DNA of 20,436 bases from positions 1 to 20,436 of IMG/VR virus record IMGVR_UViG_3300015360_000238. One strand, written 5' to 3'. This document shows positions 1 through 5,979 of this stretch, piece after piece. The position numbers and the translations under genes were made by a program. The notes below the pieces were generated by a model that did not search any database, was not told the DNA's origin, and saw nothing but the letters and a program-made list of their open reading frames with translations. The stretch's first letter is position 1, and each line of letters begins with the position of its first letter. The DNA comes from a virus.

Positions 1-329
1 CGGGTCTGGACGCCAGAGGCGACGGGCAGGGAAATGTTCAGCCCGACGTTAGCCCCAAGGCTGGTCGTGTGTGCGGGAGCGCCCTCGATGTTGACGGAGT
101 TGCCGCCGTTGGAATTGTCGTTGTTGCTCGATTGCGATTGGCCCTGCTGTTGCGCGGCGTGGGCTGCTGCAAATGCCGCAGCCTCTGCGGCGCTGGTCGC
201 GTTGGCGATGGTGTAGGTCGTGCCGTCAACGGGGCATTTCCAGTTCTTGCCTTCCATCTTGCAGGGGCTGGCGGATGCGATGCCGGTGGACAGGGCGATG
301 GCGAACACGGTGGTGATGATCAGTTTCAT
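1..329 (-). CDS. Secreted Ala/Gln/Asn-rich hypothetical protein (3' end off window)
   Basis: The gene runs off the left edge, so only about 109 codons are visible. The ATG at 329 follows a GAGGGA ribosome-binding site. The N-terminus is a clear Sec-type signal peptide (MKLIITTVFAIALSTGIASA, then SPC), followed by a small CxxxxxxxxC region (C-K-M ... K-C-P). After that come an Ala-rich stretch, a Gln/Ser/Asn-rich low-complexity linker and a more ordered segment. Export to the periplasm or cell surface is inferred from the signal peptide. The Cys lies in an S-P-C context, which is a poor lipobox, so I do not call a lipoprotein. It is the last visible gene of a coupled minus-strand operon and lies 43 bases after a tiny membrane peptide gene. 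I do not recognise the family. Confidence 0.72.
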   Translation of the reverse strand, partial: MKLIITTVFAIALSTGIASASPCKMEGKNWKCPVDGTTYTIANATSAAEAAAFAAAHAAQQQGQSQSSNNDNSNGGNSVNIEGAPAHTTSLGANVGLNISLPVASGVQT

Positions 330-372
330 TCGGTTTCCCTCGGGTTAAGCCTGATGCCGTCAGGCGGCGGAT

Positions 373-459
373 TTATGGCAGCATTGCCAGGAATAGCGCC
401 GCCCATGATGCCGATACAAAAACCACGGCGTAGATCGTGGCGCGGATGAGATTGGTCAT
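373..459 (-). CDS. 28-residue single-pass membrane peptide
   Basis: The peptide starts MTNLIRATIYAVVFVSASWA and ends in LFLAMLP before TAA. Almost the whole length after Arg6 is one hydrophobic helix, with a charged N-terminus. Its ATG sits in an ATGA overlap with the stop of the upstream 56-residue gene, and GGGAGA lies at about 7 bases, so it is probably translated by coupling. A competing frame starting at ATG 463 would give 45 residues of Pro/Arg-rich sequence ending at the next gene's ATG. The hydrophobic frame is more protein-like and matches the coupling pattern of its neighbours. Tiny phage membrane peptides include holins and other membrane effectors, but nothing here identifies a role. 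Confidence 0.5.
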   Translation of the reverse strand: MTNLIRATIYAVVFVSASWAALFLAMLP

Positions 460-626
460 TCATTCGTCTCCCGATAAATCTTGTGGATCGTCTTGCCCAT
501 CACGACAGCATGGCCCCGCAGCAAGAGCGGCAGGCGATTGCCGTAAACGGCGGGCAGGTCATCGCGGAGCAGCTCCAGAAAGCTGCGGCGGTTTTCGCGC
601 AATTCGGTAATGCGGATGACGATCAT
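456..626 (-). CDS. 56-residue hypothetical protein
   Basis: The reading frame begins MIVIRITELRENRRSF and ends KIYRETNE. The start ATG overlaps the stop of the upstream 99-residue gene (ATGA), with GGAGGA about 9 bases upstream. Its own stop overlaps the start of the 28-residue membrane peptide gene, again as ATGA. The product is basic, has no membrane segment or signal, and looks mainly helical. Two-sided stop-start overlap is the main evidence that this short frame is real. No family recognised. Confidence 0.55.
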   Translation of the reverse strand: MIVIRITELRENRRSFLELLRDDLPAVYGNRLPLLLRGHAVVMGKTIHKIYRETNE

Positions 627-922
627 TGCGCATCTTCCTCCGCATCAAGCGCCGCTTTTTCCTCGGCGCTTTCAACCCACGCGCGCCCAAACGTTTCCCA
701 AGCATCGTCTCGGGTCAGAATGTCGCCATTCCAATCAACCCCGATCAGGGTGCAGGTATATTCCCAGAAGTAGCGCCCGCCATTCACGGCGTCGTCGCTG
801 ACATGCTCGGAGCTGTCGGTGAAGAAGGCTGTCACATCGCTGTCCTCGTCGTCTCGGAGATCAATCATACGGTCAGCCCGTTGGGCAAGCGCGGTTGCGG
901 TCATGTCGCGGTTCGGGGTCAC
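623..922 (-). CDS. Acidic 99-residue hypothetical protein
   Basis: I chose the GTG at 922 because it overlaps the stop of the upstream secreted-protein gene (GTGA) and has a strong GGAGGG site 8 bases upstream. The longer open frame upstream lies inside that other gene. The protein begins VTPNRDMTATALAQRAD, is strongly acidic, and ends in an Ala/Glu-rich helix (AEEKAALDAEEDAQ). The middle is rich in aromatic residues (YFWEYTC, IGVDWNGDILTRDDAWETF), suggesting a small folded domain. An internal ATG seven codons in is an alternative start. No signal peptide or known motif; function unknown. Confidence 0.65.
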   Translation of the reverse strand: MTPNRDMTATALAQRADRMIDLRDDEDSDVTAFFTDSSEHVSDDAVNGGRYFWEYTCTLIGVDWNGDILTRDDAWETFGRAWVESAEEKAALDAEEDAQ

Positions 923-1203
923 AGGTTCGCCCTCCGCACCCAGAATTCCCATCCAGATCCAGCCAATATCATGCAGGCGTTGCCTCTCGCATCGGTCCGG
1001 ACGATGGTCCATGTATCCGTGACCGGGTTGACGTAAAGCGCCACGAGGTCTGCAGGGTCTCCAGTCATCCCGACACCCGTTCGGGTCTCGCCCCACTCGC
1101 TTTCCAGATATGCATCAATGCTCATGAGTTGCCCGCAGTCTTCGGCGGCAACGGGGCTGGTCGCGATGCAGGCGGCAATGGCTAAGGGGATCAGGCGGTT
1201 CAT
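919..1203 (-). CDS. Secreted 94-residue hypothetical protein
   Basis: A signal peptide is evident: MNRLIPLAIAACIATSPVAA followed by EDCGQL. The mature part holds two cysteines (E-D-C-G and N-A-C-M), which could form one disulfide in the periplasm, and ends in a Trp-rich strand region (SGWEFWVRRANL). From memory, the segment LYVNPVTDTWTIV plus a following A-C-M-I-L resembles small exported proteins common in Rhodobacterales, but I cannot name a family. The ATG overlaps the stop of the upstream gene (ATGA) and has no strong ribosome-binding site of its own, so coupling is likely. It is followed by the acidic 99-residue gene with a GTGA overlap. Confidence 0.7.
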   Translation of the reverse strand: MNRLIPLAIAACIATSPVAAEDCGQLMSIDAYLESEWGETRTGVGMTGDPADLVALYVNPVTDTWTIVRTDARGNACMILAGSGWEFWVRRANL

Positions 1204-1397
1204 GCCGACACCGCAGCTTTCATCGCCCGAAGCTCTGGCGTCATCACAATGCGGCCTTCGCTGTCGCGGGGCTGCATGTCGCGGACGTTATAGTAAGCCA
1301 CCTCCGCATCGTTGCGGCATGCGATGCCGTTACTGGCGACAAACCCTGCATTAATGCGGCGGGCTTTGGCGGCGGCGATAAGGTCTAGCGGGTTAAT
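1200..1397 (-). CDS. 65-residue hypothetical protein, probable ATT start
   Basis: This is the first gene of the left minus-strand operon. The frame is open back to an ATG at 1514, but that start would run through the divergent promoter region. Between the putative promoter and the body of the gene there is no usable ATG, GTG or TTG. Instead GGAGAG (1407-1402) sits 5 bases before ATT at 1397, giving (M)NPLDLIAAAKARRINAGF, a natural-looking N-terminus. GTG at 1433 is the nearest conventional start but has a poor site and lies at the predicted -10. The stop overlaps the next gene's ATG (ATGA). The protein is small, basic at the N-terminus, and of unknown function. Confidence 0.5.
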   Translation of the reverse strand: MNPLDLIAAAKARRINAGFVASNGIACRNDAEVAYYNVRDMQPRDSEGRIVMTPELRAMKAAVSA

Positions 1398-1431
1398 TCT
1401 GTCTCTCCATGGTTTGCGTTTCGTTAGGGAC

Positions 1432-1460
1432 ACCTTGCGGCATGGCGCGGGGCGTGTCAA
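1432..1460 (-). promoter_or_regulatory. Candidate promoter of the left minus-strand operon
   Basis: On the minus strand a perfect -35 TTGACA lies at 1460-1455, followed after 17 bases by a weak -10 (CAAGGT, 1437-1432). Transcription would start near 1425. This leaves a leader of about 28 bases before the ATT start and its GGAGAG site. The -10 is poor, so this is a suggestion only. Confidence 0.35.
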
Positions 1461-1461
1461 T

Positions 1462-1491
1462 AAAATATTACCGCTTGCCCCAAGATATTTT
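1462..1491. repeat. 7-bp inverted repeat, candidate operator
   Basis: AAAATAT at 1462-1468 is repeated as ATATTTT at 1485-1491, a perfect inverted repeat with centres about 23 bases apart, roughly two helical turns. It covers the -35/spacer of the rightward promoter and touches the -35 of the leftward one. It is therefore well placed as an operator for the HTH protein encoded just downstream or for an unseen repressor. Confidence 0.35.
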
Positions 1492-1502
1492 GCCTGTATA
1501 GT
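1475..1502 (+). promoter_or_regulatory. Candidate promoter of the left plus-strand operon
   Basis: TTGCCC (1475-1480) and TATAGT (1497-1502) are separated by 16 bases. They lie just upstream of an AAAGGAGG ribosome-binding site (1513-1520) and the ATG at 1528. The leader would be about 20 bases. This is the only convincing promoter-like sequence before the clamp/methyltransferase operon. Confidence 0.45.
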
Positions 1503-1527
1503 CGCAGGACACAAAGGAGGCTCTCAC

Positions 1528-1737
1528 ATGGCAGAAACACAAGGCCCCGCGCTTCTGGCGCTATGGCTGCAAACCAAAGGATTGAAAAAGTCCTGGATGG
1601 CACAGAAGGTCGCCACATCTGGAAAGACCTTCGGATGGTGGCTGCAAGGCCGCACCGTGCCATCACAGGCGCAAGCAAACCATATCGAAACCCTGACCGG
1701 CGGCGAAGTCCCGGCAACATCATGGGTGCCGAAATGA
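1528..1737 (+). CDS. Cro-like helix-turn-helix protein
   Basis: This 69-residue protein has the layout of small phage Cro/CI-type DNA-binding proteins. It has a first helix (ALLALWLQTKG), then a helix-turn-helix at about residues 22-45 (SWMAQKVATSGKTFGWWLQG), then a short tail. It has the strongest ribosome-binding site of the region (AAAGGAGG, 7 bases) and is first in the rightward operon, next to an inverted repeat overlapping divergent promoters. By position it probably regulates these promoters. It could equally be a YdaS-like or excisionase-like regulator. The stop overlaps the next start (ATGA). Confidence 0.75.
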   Translation: MAETQGPALLALWLQTKGLKKSWMAQKVATSGKTFGWWLQGRTVPSQAQANHIETLTGGEVPATSWVPK

Positions 1738-2048
1738 GCAGCGCAGATCAGATCATGACGGCATCGCCGCACCCAGCGGTATGGCGCAGTGATCCATACA
1801 CAATCGCGGAAATTGATACACATCATGACGCGGGCCGGATTTGGGCAACACTTGAGGCCATGAAGGCGAGTATATCGGCAGAAGTTGCCGACGCAGAATA
1901 TACCGCCGAATATGCCGCAAAGAATGCGCGGAAAGATTGCCGAAATGAGGTTCTCGAAGAGGTAAATCGCCTGTTGCAGGACATGGATGACAACCCCGAA
2001 ACCATCAACATCCGCGTGCGGATCAAGCAAATTGGAGAGACCCTGTGA
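1734..2048 (+). CDS. 104-residue hypothetical protein
   Basis: The start ATG overlaps the stop of the HTH gene. The frame is open further upstream but only as a shadow of that gene. The protein begins MSSADQIMTASPHPAVW. It has a long charged helical centre (Ala/Glu-rich, about residues 43-88) ending EEVNRLLQDMDDN, then a short beta-like end (INIRVRIKQIGETL). No catalytic motif or membrane segment is visible. It sits between a regulator and the sliding clamp, with a GTGA overlap to the clamp gene. Function unknown. Confidence 0.65.
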   Translation: MSSADQIMTASPHPAVWRSDPYTIAEIDTHHDAGRIWATLEAMKASISAEVADAEYTAEYAAKNARKDCRNEVLEEVNRLLQDMDDNPETINIRVRIKQIGETL

Positions 2049-3079
2049 AGTTTGAAAGCGAACTGGCCCCGATCGCGGCGGCAATCAAGCGCGCCCGCAC
2101 CGTCATTGCATCCCGCCAAACCATCCCCATCCTAGGGTGCGTTCATATCACTGCCAGAGACACCGGGCTGAGGATTACTGGCACGAACATGGACGAGTGG
2201 GTCACAGTCCAATCAGATGCGGCGGTCGCTGTCCCCGGCGCGGTATGCGTTGACGCAGGACTGATCGGCGCATGGCTGCAAACACTGCCCAAGGGCGCGC
2301 TTGTATCGGCTTCGCTGATCGACAATCGTCTTGCCGTCACGGCTGGCCGCGCCACGGCATCCTTCGCCGTGATGGATGCGAAAGACTACCCGTCGCCGGT
2401 CACGCCGGATGCCGGGGTGGAGTTGATTGACGCAGCGCGAGGGTTGGCAATGTGCCTGCCGTTCGCTTCAAGCGAAGAAACCCGATATTACCTCAAAGGC
2501 GTGGCGATCAACCGCGGGCACGCCGTGGCGACGGATGGACATCGTCTATGCTCAGTGGACATCGGCGCCGATGCTGATGGGGCAGTCATCATTCCCACGA
2601 GCGGCGTTCAGCAGATCGTTCAGGGGTCCCCAGCGGCGCGGCTGTGGGTGACAGACACGATGTGGCGGTGCGAGGATGCAGGGGTGGTCGCGGGCGGCAA
2701 GCTGATTGAAGGAACATTTCCGGACTGGACGCGACTAATGCCAGTGGCGGATGCTTCCGGCACAGTTGATGCGGACGCATTGGCTGGCGCAGTGGCGACG
2801 GTGTCAGTGTCCGGCGATGATCGGGCATCCTGCGTCAAGATGGTGGCGGCTGATGGCGAGATTGAGCTTTCGTGCACGGGCAGCGCCATGACCGCGACGG
2901 GGGCCGTCAGTTATGACGGATCGCCGTTTGAGTTGGGCATCAATGGCAAATATGCCGACGCCGCACTTGCCGTCTTCACGGGGCGATGCGTGTCGATTGC
3001 GGTAGGCGAAGGGAAAGCGGTGATGACCAGCGATGCGCTGCATGGCGTTCGCGTCTTGGTCATGGGGATGAGAGTATGA
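2045..3079 (+). CDS. dnaN-like: DNA polymerase III beta-like sliding clamp
   Basis: The 344-residue product resembles bacterial DnaN along its length. R-Q-T-I-P-I-L-G at residues 24-31 matches the first-domain RPTLPILG segment. RYYLKGVAI ... ATDGHRL matches the second-domain signature, and EGTFPDWTRLMP matches EGxFPDYxxxLP. The C-terminus LVMGMRV corresponds to the VVMPMRL tail that forms part of the partner-binding cleft, with Pro replaced by Gly. It is about 20 residues shorter than cellular clamps. A clamp dimer encircles DNA and tethers polymerase and other partners. The start is GTG overlapping the previous stop, with GGAGAG 5 bases upstream. Phage-encoded DnaN homologues are known but uncommon. 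No DNA polymerase gene is in view, so it may work with the host enzyme. Confidence 0.9.
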   Translation: MKFESELAPIAAAIKRARTVIASRQTIPILGCVHITARDTGLRITGTNMDEWVTVQSDAAVAVPGAVCVDAGLIGAWLQTLPKGALVSASLIDNRLAVTAGRATASFAVMDAKDYPSPVTPDAGVELIDAARGLAMCLPFASSEETRYYLKGVAINRGHAVATDGHRLCSVDIGADADGAVIIPTSGVQQIVQGSPAARLWVTDTMWRCEDAGVVAGGKLIEGTFPDWTRLMPVADASGTVDADALAGAVATVSVSGDDRASCVKMVAADGEIELSCTGSAMTATGAVSYDGSPFELGINGKYADAALAVFTGRCVSIAVGEGKAVMTSDALHGVRVLVMGMRV

Positions 3080-3219
3080 CCCGCTACGTTGATCGGGAAG
3101 CCAAGCCATTGCCCATGTATCTGCCGATTACCGATGCCAGCGCTAAAGCCGTGCGCGCGTTCTGGCGAGGGATCTTCATCGGCGCGGCTGTGGGATTGGC
3201 CGTAGGGGTGATGTGGTGA
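3076..3219 (+). CDS. 47-residue C-terminal membrane-anchor protein
   Basis: The ATG overlaps the clamp stop (ATGA). The N-terminal 28 residues are polar and charged (MTRYVDREAKPLPMYLPI...). The C-terminus is a Gly/Ala/Val-rich hydrophobic helix (FWRGIFIGAAVGLAVGVMW), i.e. one membrane segment at the extreme end. The cytoplasmic methyltransferase gene starts 2 bases after its stop. Function is unknown. Coupling to the clamp gene is the main reason to call it. Confidence 0.6.
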   Translation: MTRYVDREAKPLPMYLPITDASAKAVRAFWRGIFIGAAVGLAVGVMW

Positions 3220-3220
3220 C

Positions 3221-4459
3221 ATGGCAATACATTCCAGACCAAGAAACGGCATCAGCCTGTGCGCAGGAGCCGGAGGTCTTGATCTTGGCCTCATGCTTGC
3301 CGATCCGGGCTTTCACACGCGATGCTTTGTCGAATGGGAAGACTACCCTCGAAAAGCCATCATCGCAGCCCAGCGCGCAGGATACTTCGCTCCCGCCCCT
3401 ATCTGGGATGATCTTCGCACCTTCGACGCAACCCCATTCCGGGGCGCAATCGACACCGTGCTTGCCGGATACCCATGCCAGCCATTCAGCCAAGCTGGAC
3501 AGCGCAAGGGCGAAGATGACCCCCGCCATCTCTGGCCCGAGGTTGCCCGCATTGTCCGGGAAATTCAGCCTGAATGGGTGTTCCTCGAAAACGTCGCCGG
3601 TCACATCACCCTCGGCCTTGAAGCCGTGCTGCGAACCCTATGGGACATGGGCTACACGCCTGCGGCTGGCGCATTCTCGGCGGCTGAAACTGGTGCGCCG
3701 CATGAAAGGCTCCGCGTATTCATCGTGGCCCACACCGATGAGCCTGCATCCCGGCACGGATCGCTACAACCCGGCAGGCAACAGCGACTTCACTCGCAAG
3801 GCGGAAGCGCTGGCGCTGGGCATCACCAACTGGTCGACGCCCAAGGCGACCGATGGCGCGAATGGTGGCCCGGGCCAGAGCTACGGCTCGGGCGGGATGC
3901 CACCCCTGCCAGCGCAGGCGGCACAATGGCAAACGCCAGTGGCGGACGACCAGATGGATCGGCTGCGCGGCAAGATCAACAGCCGGGGCGAGCCGAAGCT
4001 GTCGGCGCAAGCGCTGCAATGGCCGACGCCTGCCGCACAGAACTGGAAAGGGTCGAGCGAGGCCAGCATCACCCGCGCCAATGGCAAGAGCCGGATGGAT
4101 ATCCTGCATTACCGCGCCGAACAGGGCTTCACCCACCCGGACCAGGTGACAGCGCAGCATGGGCCGAAACTCTCGCAGCTGCGCCCGATCTGGCGCCCGC
4201 TACGGGCCTCGGTGATTGCCTCGCATGGGCAAGCCGTCTGGCGCAAACTCTGGAAGTAACGGGCCAGGCGCAGGCTCAATCCGATCTTTGGCGAATGGCT
4301 CATGGGCTGGCCGCCAGGTCACGCGCTTTGCGATTGCTCGGCAACGGAGTTCACCCGCTGGCAGCGGCACATGCGTGGCGCACTCTCAGCCATGCCCATG
4401 GCCTCGGGGCCGTGGATCTGGAAACCGCCGGCCGAAACGGTGGCCTTGATGCAGGATGA
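3221..4459 (+). CDS. C5-cytosine DNA methyltransferase
   Basis: The 412-residue frame contains the m5C methyltransferase motifs in order. Motif I is SLCAGAGGLDLGL (12-24). Motif IV is GYPCQPFSQAG with catalytic Cys86. Motif VI is ENV (123-125). Motif VIII is ERLRVFIVA (162-170). The motif X-like GNGV (374-377) is in LLGNGVHPLAAAHAW. It transfers a methyl group from AdoMet to cytosine C5. No restriction endonuclease is nearby, so protection of phage DNA against host restriction is the likely role. The segment between motifs VIII and X (about 171-371), normally the target-recognition region, is low-complexity and has poor codon bias here. A different frame over the same bases looks more coding (see next entries). 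Either two proteins are encoded or the active enzyme needs frame changes. Confidence 0.85.
   Translation: MAIHSRPRNGISLCAGAGGLDLGLMLADPGFHTRCFVEWEDYPRKAIIAAQRAGYFAPAPIWDDLRTFDATPFRGAIDTVLAGYPCQPFSQAGQRKGEDDPRHLWPEVARIVREIQPEWVFLENVAGHITLGLEAVLRTLWDMGYTPAAGAFSAAETGAPHERLRVFIVAHTDEPASRHGSLQPGRQQRLHSQGGSAGAGHHQLVDAQGDRWREWWPGPELRLGRDATPASAGGTMANASGGRPDGSAARQDQQPGRAEAVGASAAMADACRTELERVERGQHHPRQWQEPDGYPALPRRTGLHPPGPGDSAAWAETLAAAPDLAPATGLGDCLAWASRLAQTLEVTGQAQAQSDLWRMAHGLAARSRALRLLGNGVHPLAAAHAWRTLSHAHGLGAVDLETAGRNGGLDAG
3702..4259 (+). CDS. Alternative-frame W-x-T-P repeat protein inside the methyltransferase gene
   Basis: In the +1-shifted frame, ATG 3702 opens 185 codons to TAA 4257-4259; the same frame is open back to about 3213. 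By my hand count over about 135 codons (3738-4140), G/C at third positions is near 80% in this frame and near 55% in the methyltransferase frame. So this frame carries the codon bias. It has four W-x-T-P motifs: SSWPTP, TNWSTP, AQWQTP and LQWPTP. From memory, such WPTP proteins are common beside or within phage cytosine methyltransferases, sometimes annotated as methylases. Their function is unknown to me. It may be an overprinted gene, or the true target-recognition segment of a methyltransferase split between frames. Confidence 0.5.
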   Translation: MKGSAYSSWPTPMSLHPGTDRYNPAGNSDFTRKAEALALGITNWSTPKATDGANGGPGQSYGSGGMPPLPAQAAQWQTPVADDQMDRLRGKINSRGEPKLSAQALQWPTPAAQNWKGSSEASITRANGKSRMDILHYRAEQGFTHPDQVTAQHGPKLSQLRPIWRPLRASVIASHGQAVWRKLWK

Positions 4460-4499
4460 CCTTTTCGGCACGATTGACACGCAGCACGGCGGGGCATAG
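4260..4499 (+). pseudogene. C-terminal remainder of the W-x-T-P frame after an in-frame stop
   Basis: Directly after TAA 4257-4259 the same frame continues for 79 codons to TAG 4497-4499. It contains LNPIFGEWLMGWPPGH and CDCSATEFTRW, then a Pro-rich end with MQDDLFG. Third positions stay GC-rich (about 79% by hand count against about 58% in the methyltransferase frame). I recognise the EWLMGWP block from memory as a usual C-terminal feature of W-x-T-P proteins, so the stop seems to cut one protein in two. An internal ATG at 4302 (65 residues) could restart translation. It extends 40 bases past the methyltransferase stop. QDDLF fits the bacterial clamp-binding consensus. Confidence 0.4.
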
Positions 4500-4593
4500 T
4501 GTTGGCGGGCGCGGCACGGGGGCACCCGAGCGCATCGCCCTACCGATGCCTGCCGCGCACTTCACAGTAGGACAACCCGTAGGAGGGGTGAGC

Positions 4594-5979
4594 ATGACAA
4601 ACATCAAAGCATATCGGGCGTTTATCGCCGCAAAGGTCAAGGCAATGCCTCGACGCGGATTTGACCCGAAGCCCATCAACACCATGGCAAAGGCGCATCA
4701 GGTCGCGGCCATCAACTTCGCACTGAACCTTGGCAAGTCCGCCGAATTCCTGGATACCGGCCTTGGAAAAAGCTTCATCGAGTTGGAGTTTGCGCGCCAG
4801 TGCTGCGAAGAAACACGCAAGCCGTCTCTGATCCTGACGCCTCTGGCCGTTGCCGGTCAGATGGTTCGGGAGGGGCTGAAATTCGGCATTGAAGCCCGCC
4901 AGATCCGGGAACATGTGGACGTAGGGAGCGGCATCATGGTTGCCAACTATGAGCGACTGCCGAAGCTTGATCCGTCCGCGTTCGGTGCGATTATCCTTGA
5001 TGAAAGCAGCATCCTGAAATCGTTTGCCGGTCGCACGCGCAACATGCTGATGGATGCATTCTCTGCCACGCCTTACAAGCTGGCCGCAACTGCTACGCCG
5101 TCGCCGAACGACCATACCGAACTCGGAAACCACGCCGAGTTTCTAGGCGTCATGCGACAGCAAGAAATGCTCTCAAAATGGTTTATCAATGACACCGGGT
5201 CAGCATCGCAAGACTGGCGATTGAAGGGTCATGCGGTCGAAAGCTTCTGGGCATGGGTTGCAAGCTGGTCTCGGTGCGCCACCATGCCGAGCGATCTTGG
5301 GGGGGATGACACCGGATACATCTTGCCGTCGATAGACCGGCATTTGCATGAAGTCGCAGCGGACAGGACAGCCGACACGCAAGGGCTTTTGTTCCGTATT
5401 CCTGAAATGTCGGCCACGTCGTTTCATGCCGAAAAGCGGTTGACGCTGGCCAATCGGTGCGCGCTGGCGGCGGAACTGGCAACGCATGACAAGCCGGTGA
5501 CTGTCTGGTGCGAAACAAATGAGGAAAGCGCCAATCTGGCCAGGATGATCCCCGATGCGGTGGAAGTGCATGGCGCGCTTGATGCGGATGAGAAAGAGCG
5601 GCGGTTGCTTGGCTTTGCCGATGGCGCTTTTCGCGTGATCGTGACCAAGCCGAAGTTGGCTGGTTTTGGCGTCAACTGGCAGCATTGTGCCCATGCGGTT
5701 TTTGCCTCGATCAGCTTCAGCTATGAGCAGCACTATCAGGCCGTGCGCCGGTCGCAGCGCTTTGGGCAGAAAGAGCAGGTCCGCAACGATATCGTGTTCA
5801 GCGACACCGAGCGTTCGATTTGGGAAGCCGTGAATGTCAAAGGTCAGAACCACGAGGAAATGAAGCGCCGGATGGCCGATGCAATGCAAAAAGCGCAAGG
5901 CAAAACAGTGACAAACGTAGCATACGACAGGCCGCTTGAATTGGCGTTCCCGTCTTGGATCAAGGGAGAGACAGCATGA
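4594..5979 (+). CDS. SNF2-type SF2 helicase/translocase
   Basis: The product has 461 residues with helicase motifs in order. Walker A is DTGLGKS (54-60) and Ia is ILTPLAV. Motif II is ILDESS (134-139; DESS instead of DEAH). Motif III is AATATP. Motif V is VTKPKLAGFGVNW, and motif VI is QAVRRSQRFGQ, typical of SNF2-like ATPases. Such proteins move along duplex DNA rather than unwinding it. ATG 4594 is preceded by AGGAGG at 7 bases; the open frame extends further upstream but has no such site. It is coupled (ATGA) to a DNA methyltransferase gene, a pairing often seen in phages. It may help modification or remodel bound proteins. No nuclease domain is present. Confidence 0.87.
   Translation: MTNIKAYRAFIAAKVKAMPRRGFDPKPINTMAKAHQVAAINFALNLGKSAEFLDTGLGKSFIELEFARQCCEETRKPSLILTPLAVAGQMVREGLKFGIEARQIREHVDVGSGIMVANYERLPKLDPSAFGAIILDESSILKSFAGRTRNMLMDAFSATPYKLAATATPSPNDHTELGNHAEFLGVMRQQEMLSKWFINDTGSASQDWRLKGHAVESFWAWVASWSRCATMPSDLGGDDTGYILPSIDRHLHEVAADRTADTQGLLFRIPEMSATSFHAEKRLTLANRCALAAELATHDKPVTVWCETNEESANLARMIPDAVEVHGALDADEKERRLLGFADGAFRVIVTKPKLAGFGVNWQHCAHAVFASISFSYEQHYQAVRRSQRFGQKEQVRNDIVFSDTERSIWEAVNVKGQNHEEMKRRMADAMQKAQGKTVTNVAYDRPLELAFPSWIKGETA

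Noticed and set aside
373-463. Alternative frame from ATG 463 giving 45 residues up to the next gene start
   Set aside because: The product is low-complexity and its site-to-start spacing is only 3 bases; the hydrophobic 28-residue frame fits the ATGA coupling better, though I cannot fully exclude it.
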